Source of the DNA: Sulfuricurvum sp.
GTDB taxonomy: Bacteria; Campylobacterota; Campylobacteria; Campylobacterales; Sulfurimonadaceae
Assembly (NCBI RefSeq): GCF_028713855.1
Contig: NZ_JAQTNN010000001.1
Location: forward strand, 336,696-400,695
Length of the DNA: 64,000 nucleotides
Direction: 5' to 3'
Below the pieces are notes generated by a model that was not told where the DNA came from, did not search any database, and was given only the letters and a program-made list of their open reading frames with translations. The translations under genes and the position numbers were made by a program. Shown here one piece after another: positions 60,253 to 64,000 of this stretch (position 1 is the first letter of the stretch; every line of letters begins with the position of its first letter).

Positions 60253-63200
60253 TAAAAGAGAGCTGTTTCAAAGCACACTGTTTTGGAACATCATGATTGC
60301 TCTTATTTTAGCAATAGTTATTATTGCATTCGGCGATAATATGTTTGATTCTTTAGGATCCTTGAGTGTACGATTATTGATCGGATTTTCAATCTTTTTT
60401 GGTACATTAATGGCCATTTTAGTGTTTAAGCTCTATGCGAAAGAAGATACGCAAGCCAAGTTAAAAGCGACAAAAGCACAGCGCGCTAAAGAGAACACGA
60501 ATACGGATTTGGTTACCGCAAAAGTAAAAGAGTTAAAATCCCGTTTTATCGAAGCGACCAAGATCATCAAAAATTCCAGTGTTTACAAAGGGCAACGTGA
60601 TGCAAAATACGAGCTCCCTTGGTATTTGATAATCGGTCAGGAGAAAGAAGGAAAAACAACGCTTCTTGAATCCTCAGGACTTGATTTTCCGCTCAATATT
60701 AACTACCAAAACCAGCCAGATTCTTCCATCGCAGCTGAGCCGTCATTTCAATGGTACTTTGCCGAACATGCTATTTTTGTTGATATCCCAGGGAAATTTA
60801 TTAAACAAGAAGAGGGTTCTATCGATGCGGGTATATGGCATGGTTTCTTAGAACTGTTTAAAAAGAAACGTTGGAAACGTCCTATTAACGGGGTGGTATT
60901 AACGATCAGTGTCGAGACGTTGATGGAAAAAACCGACACAGAATTGGAACTTTATGCAAAAGGTCTGCGTGATCGTTTTGATGAGTTATCTGCTGCATTT
61001 ACCTCAACGATTCCTATTTATTTGTTGGTAACTAAAACCGATAAAATTCCCGGATTTGCCGAATATTTCAGCACCCTTGCCGAGAATGAAAAAGATGAAG
61101 TTTTAGGGATGACGTTTGATGATTCTAAAAACATTGACAGCAAAAGTGCCCAAAGTGAGTTTGATGCCTTAATTAGACGCTTGGATGCTTCGATATTGGA
61201 TCGAATGCACCATGAATGGGATAACAGTGCACGGTCAAAAATTTTACTTTTCGGCGACGAATTCACCCTGTTATTTGATAAGCTCAAAACATTTATCGAT
61301 ATAGGATTCGCACAAACACGCTACCGTGCTCCGCTTATGCTTCGGGGTATCTATTTTACCAGTGTTCCGAGTCATAGCGGATTAATGAATAACACGGCAA
61401 CACCTTCCAAAGAACATCTTCTTGGAAATTCAATGGCCGGTAAAGGTCTCTTTATCCGTAAAGTGTTACAGGAGATTATTTTTGCTGAAGCGTATGTGAT
61501 CAAAATGGATACGGGATATCGGATAAAAGAAAAAATTCGAGAACGGATTGGTATTGCTGTGGCTGCACTGATTGTTGTTATGGTGTCATTTCTGTGGCTT
61601 TGGGATTACAGCACGCATATTGATACGATTAAAGAGCTCAATAAAGAGCTCAAAGAGTATAAATATGCACAAGTGCAGAGTATCAATCGTAATGATTTCG
61701 AACATGATCTAAATTTGCTTAATAAAGTATATGCGATTAAATTATTGGATGATGCAAAAGGTTCGCACCGTTTTTGGAGATTGTCTTTCTACACCGTGGA
61801 AGAACGTCAAGAAAAACTTAATGCTCTCTATTACCGCTTGCTTGAAAAATTATTGCTCCCGCAGGTGGCTAAAACACTTGATTCTCAAACGCTGAGAAAT
61901 CTAAATAATTATGATGATACGTGGGAAAATACTAAAGCGTATCTGATGCTCAACAATCAAGAAAAACGGGACAACCGATTTATGTTGCAATGGATGAGTA
62001 AAACATGGGCAGATCAGTATCCGGGAAATCCTACGCTTCAAAAAAATCTCGAAGGTCACTGGCAACGTCTTTTAGCACATAGCTTTAAACCGTATAATCT
62101 AAATCAAAATACAGTACAAGCTGCCAGAACTAAATTAGCGGGCTATGGTCAAGAAGCATTGCTGTACAAACAGCTAAAAGACAAAGTTCAAGAGATGAAT
62201 CTCAAAGATTTCCAATTTTCTACCGTTATGGGAGCCAATACGTCACTTTTTAGAGGCAATGATTATATTATCCCCGGCTTTTATACGAAAAACGGGTATG
62301 ACAAAGTCTTTACGCTCGATGCTAAAACGCTCCTAAAAGAGATCATACGCTCAAACTGGGTACTGGGATATTCAACCGAACTTAAAGACAGTGAGTTGGA
62401 AATTGTATATGCCAAAATTCAAAACTACTATTTTGCCGATTATAAAAAGATTTGGACAGAGGGCTTAAATACGTTATATCTCAGTTCAGATTTAACGCCA
62501 GAGCAGATTAACGTATTGGCATCACAAGATTCACCGATTATAGCCGTCCTAAAAGCGCTCAAGCGTAACACGGATATTTATTCGATAACCGAATTAATTG
62601 AGAAAAAAGCCTCTGCAAAAATCTCGGCTGCATCAGGAAAAGATATTGCCGGAAATGTACAGGGGGTTTTATCTGATAGCACTCCCAAAATGCTCAGAGA
62701 TTACTTTAAACCTTATAACCAGTTGTTGAGCGATGAAGGCGTTGCAGGATCAACGTTACAAGCGGAAATGACCCGATTTGATAACGCATCCGCTCAGAAT
62801 TCAGCTCCCGCCGGATCGGGATCACCCTCGGAAGCTTTTGGCGCACTTGTCGCTCGGGCAAAACAAGGGGGAACGACGGTTGAAGTAAGTCCTCTACCTT
62901 CTCCGGTTAGCCGTTGGTTACCTCGATCAGCCGGAAACGGTACCGGAAAAATGATTTCTCAGGGAAAACAACATATCAGTGAACAATATTCATCGCAGGT
63001 ATACCCTTTTTATCGTGACAGATTGGTCAATAAATACCCTTTCAATCCTAATGCTGCTACCGATGTAGCACTGAGTGATTTTGAGGAGTTTTTCAGAGCA
63101 GGAGGGATATTGGATCAATTCCAAAGTGAGTATATTGCTCCGTTTGTAACGACAAATCCATCCGGACGAGGATATCAATTAAAACGGATTGACGGTGCTA

Positions 63201-63676
63201 CCGTTTCAATTTCACCTGAATTGATGGAATCGCTTTATCAAGCGCGTGAAATTCGCAAACGTTTGTTTAACAGCAGAGGTGATACATTGAACAGTGCACT
63301 TTTTATCCGTCCGAACTTATTGGGTAAAAATCTTGAAAGCATGTCGCTTCAATACGATGAAAACAACATTGTCTATGAGCACGGACCGATTAAATCTCGT
63401 AAAATTGTTTGGCCTTCTGAGAGTGGTAATGCCGATAGCAAATTCCAGTTGATCGATTTGGATAACAACACCGTAGTTTCACTCGCTGCGCAGGGACAAT
63501 GGGCTCTCTTTAAACTTTTCGGGCGAATGCGATCTATACCAAGCGGTTTGGATGAGGTTATTGTTGAATACAGCAATAAAGAGAACAAAGGATCATTTAT
63601 TCTAAGTGGAACGTCAGCTAAAGCGTTTGATTCCGATAGTCCGATTAAAAAATTCAAGTTAAACGGGCATATCTAG
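60239..63676 (+). CDS. tssM: Type VI secretion inner-membrane protein TssM
   Basis: This 1145-residue IcmF-family protein has two N-terminal membrane helices (about 12-62), a cytoplasmic GTPase-like domain with an intact Walker A GQEKEGKT (from residue 133), a third helix near residue 442, and a large periplasmic region. The C-terminal domain contacts TssJ. Intact Walker A suggests that nucleotide binding is retained; some TssM proteins have lost it. The PppA gene starts one base after it. Confidence 0.95.
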   Translation: MLKINKRELFQSTLFWNIMIALILAIVIIAFGDNMFDSLGSLSVRLLIGFSIFFGTLMAILVFKLYAKEDTQAKLKATKAQRAKENTNTDLVTAKVKELKSRFIEATKIIKNSSVYKGQRDAKYELPWYLIIGQEKEGKTTLLESSGLDFPLNINYQNQPDSSIAAEPSFQWYFAEHAIFVDIPGKFIKQEEGSIDAGIWHGFLELFKKKRWKRPINGVVLTISVETLMEKTDTELELYAKGLRDRFDELSAAFTSTIPIYLLVTKTDKIPGFAEYFSTLAENEKDEVLGMTFDDSKNIDSKSAQSEFDALIRRLDASILDRMHHEWDNSARSKILLFGDEFTLLFDKLKTFIDIGFAQTRYRAPLMLRGIYFTSVPSHSGLMNNTATPSKEHLLGNSMAGKGLFIRKVLQEIIFAEAYVIKMDTGYRIKEKIRERIGIAVAALIVVMVSFLWLWDYSTHIDTIKELNKELKEYKYAQVQSINRNDFEHDLNLLNKVYAIKLLDDAKGSHRFWRLSFYTVEERQEKLNALYYRLLEKLLLPQVAKTLDSQTLRNLNNYDDTWENTKAYLMLNNQEKRDNRFMLQWMSKTWADQYPGNPTLQKNLEGHWQRLLAHSFKPYNLNQNTVQAARTKLAGYGQEALLYKQLKDKVQEMNLKDFQFSTVMGANTSLFRGNDYIIPGFYTKNGYDKVFTLDAKTLLKEIIRSNWVLGYSTELKDSELEIVYAKIQNYYFADYKKIWTEGLNTLYLSSDLTPEQINVLASQDSPIIAVLKALKRNTDIYSITELIEKKASAKISAASGKDIAGNVQGVLSDSTPKMLRDYFKPYNQLLSDEGVAGSTLQAEMTRFDNASAQNSAPAGSGSPSEAFGALVARAKQGGTTVEVSPLPSPVSRWLPRSAGNGTGKMISQGKQHISEQYSSQVYPFYRDRLVNKYPFNPNAATDVALSDFEEFFRAGGILDQFQSEYIAPFVTTNPSGRGYQLKRIDGATVSISPELMESLYQAREIRKRLFNSRGDTLNSALFIRPNLLGKNLESMSLQYDENNIVYEHGPIKSRKIVWPSESGNADSKFQLIDLDNNTVVSLAAQGQWALFKLFGRMRSIPSGLDEVIVEYSNKENKGSFILSGTSAKAFDSDSPIKKFKLNGHI

Positions 63677-63677
63677 C

Positions 63678-64000
63678 TTGGGCACAAGTTATTCTGTAAC
63701 CCATCCGGGACACATTCGAACCAATAATGAAGATTCCTATTATGTTAGCGATAAACGAGGATTGTGGATTGTATGTGATGGAATGGGTGGGCATCAAGAG
63801 GGAAATTTTGCTAGTCATCTTGTGACGGATATTTTTGAAAAAATGCATATGAGTGGCAGTTTTGATGAAAAAGTGGAAGCCATCATATCTCAAATATACA
63901 ATATTCATCTAATACTTAAAAAGAAAGCACAGATGACAGGGGTCAATGCCGTCGTAGGGACAACGATTGTTTTATTGTATATTGAAGGCGAAAAGGGGGT
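63678..64000 (+). CDS. pppA: PP2C-type protein phosphatase (PppA-like), truncated by window end
   Basis: The frame opens with a TTG at 63678 (about 107 codons visible to the window edge) and shows the PP2C motifs RTNNEDSYYV and VCDGMGGHQEGNFAS, then TTIVLL, so it is a metal-dependent Ser/Thr phosphatase. In T6SS clusters PppA removes phosphate from FHA proteins and so counteracts the PpkA kinase, in line with tagH upstream. No better start is seen nearby; the ribosome-binding site is weak. Confidence 0.85.
   Translation, partial: MGTSYSVTHPGHIRTNNEDSYYVSDKRGLWIVCDGMGGHQEGNFASHLVTDIFEKMHMSGSFDEKVEAIISQIYNIHLILKKKAQMTGVNAVVGTTIVLLYIEGEKG

Overview
The window reads as a chromosomal stretch of a Campylobacterota (epsilonproteobacterial) organism, probably of the Sulfuricurvum/Sulfurimonas type. 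The basis is the two Campylobacterales-style OprD-family porins, the AT-leaning base composition, pseudopilins with Ala before the cleavage site, and the protein families present. No rRNA, tRNA, CRISPR array, insertion sequence or phage gene was seen. The genus is an inference.

Region 1 (about 1-23600) is a PQQ-dependent alcohol oxidation island. A quinoprotein alcohol dehydrogenase (17117-18901) carries the extra active-site Asp typical of lanthanide-dependent enzymes (XoxF/PedH type). It is followed by pqqA-pqqB-pqqC-pqqD-pqqE and an M17 aminopeptidase. Upstream lie a PedA1-A2-B-C-type ABC system (related to one linked to lanthanide use in Pseudomonas), cytochrome c PedF, a XoxJ/MoxJ-like binding protein, a fused SoxYZ-like carrier, a second NitT/TauT-like ABC transporter with a DUF411 protein, a DUF302 protein and two porins. 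A Tat-exported molybdenum hydroxylase with its 2Fe-2S subunit, an XdhC protein and a cytidylyltransferase-like protein could oxidise the aldehyde product. Eight promoters in this island share one exact 32-bp layout: two GCTAT half-sites 11 bp apart, with a -10 hexamer starting 15 bp after the second half-site starts. This looks like a single regulon controlled by a PhoB/OmpR-like activator that replaces the -35 element.

Region 2 (23678-29956) holds a FIST-domain histidine kinase, its OmpR-type response regulator, a PhoX-like lipoprotein whose promoter has four 11-bp-phased GTAAC-type repeats, and a lipoprotein di-haem cytochrome c peroxidase.

Region 3 (30036-40842) is a nearly complete type II secretion operon in the order K-L-M-N-C-D-E-F-G-H-I-J, with an AT-rich outer-membrane-type gene inserted between F and G. 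Region 4 (40891-46706) holds a response regulator convergent with an operon encoding a lytic transglycosylase, a porin-like protein, a PstS-like protein and a sensor kinase. It is followed by a YjfB-like small protein and a Y-family DNA polymerase.

Region 5 (46962-end) is a type VI secretion operon, tssA-B-C-E-F-G-clpV-(44-aa lipoprotein)-tagH-tssJ-K-L-M-pppA. It runs off the window edge, and Hcp, VgrG and PAAR genes are not in view. The most novel content is the apparently lanthanide-type quinoprotein system in a Campylobacterota background, with its uniform promoter architecture.
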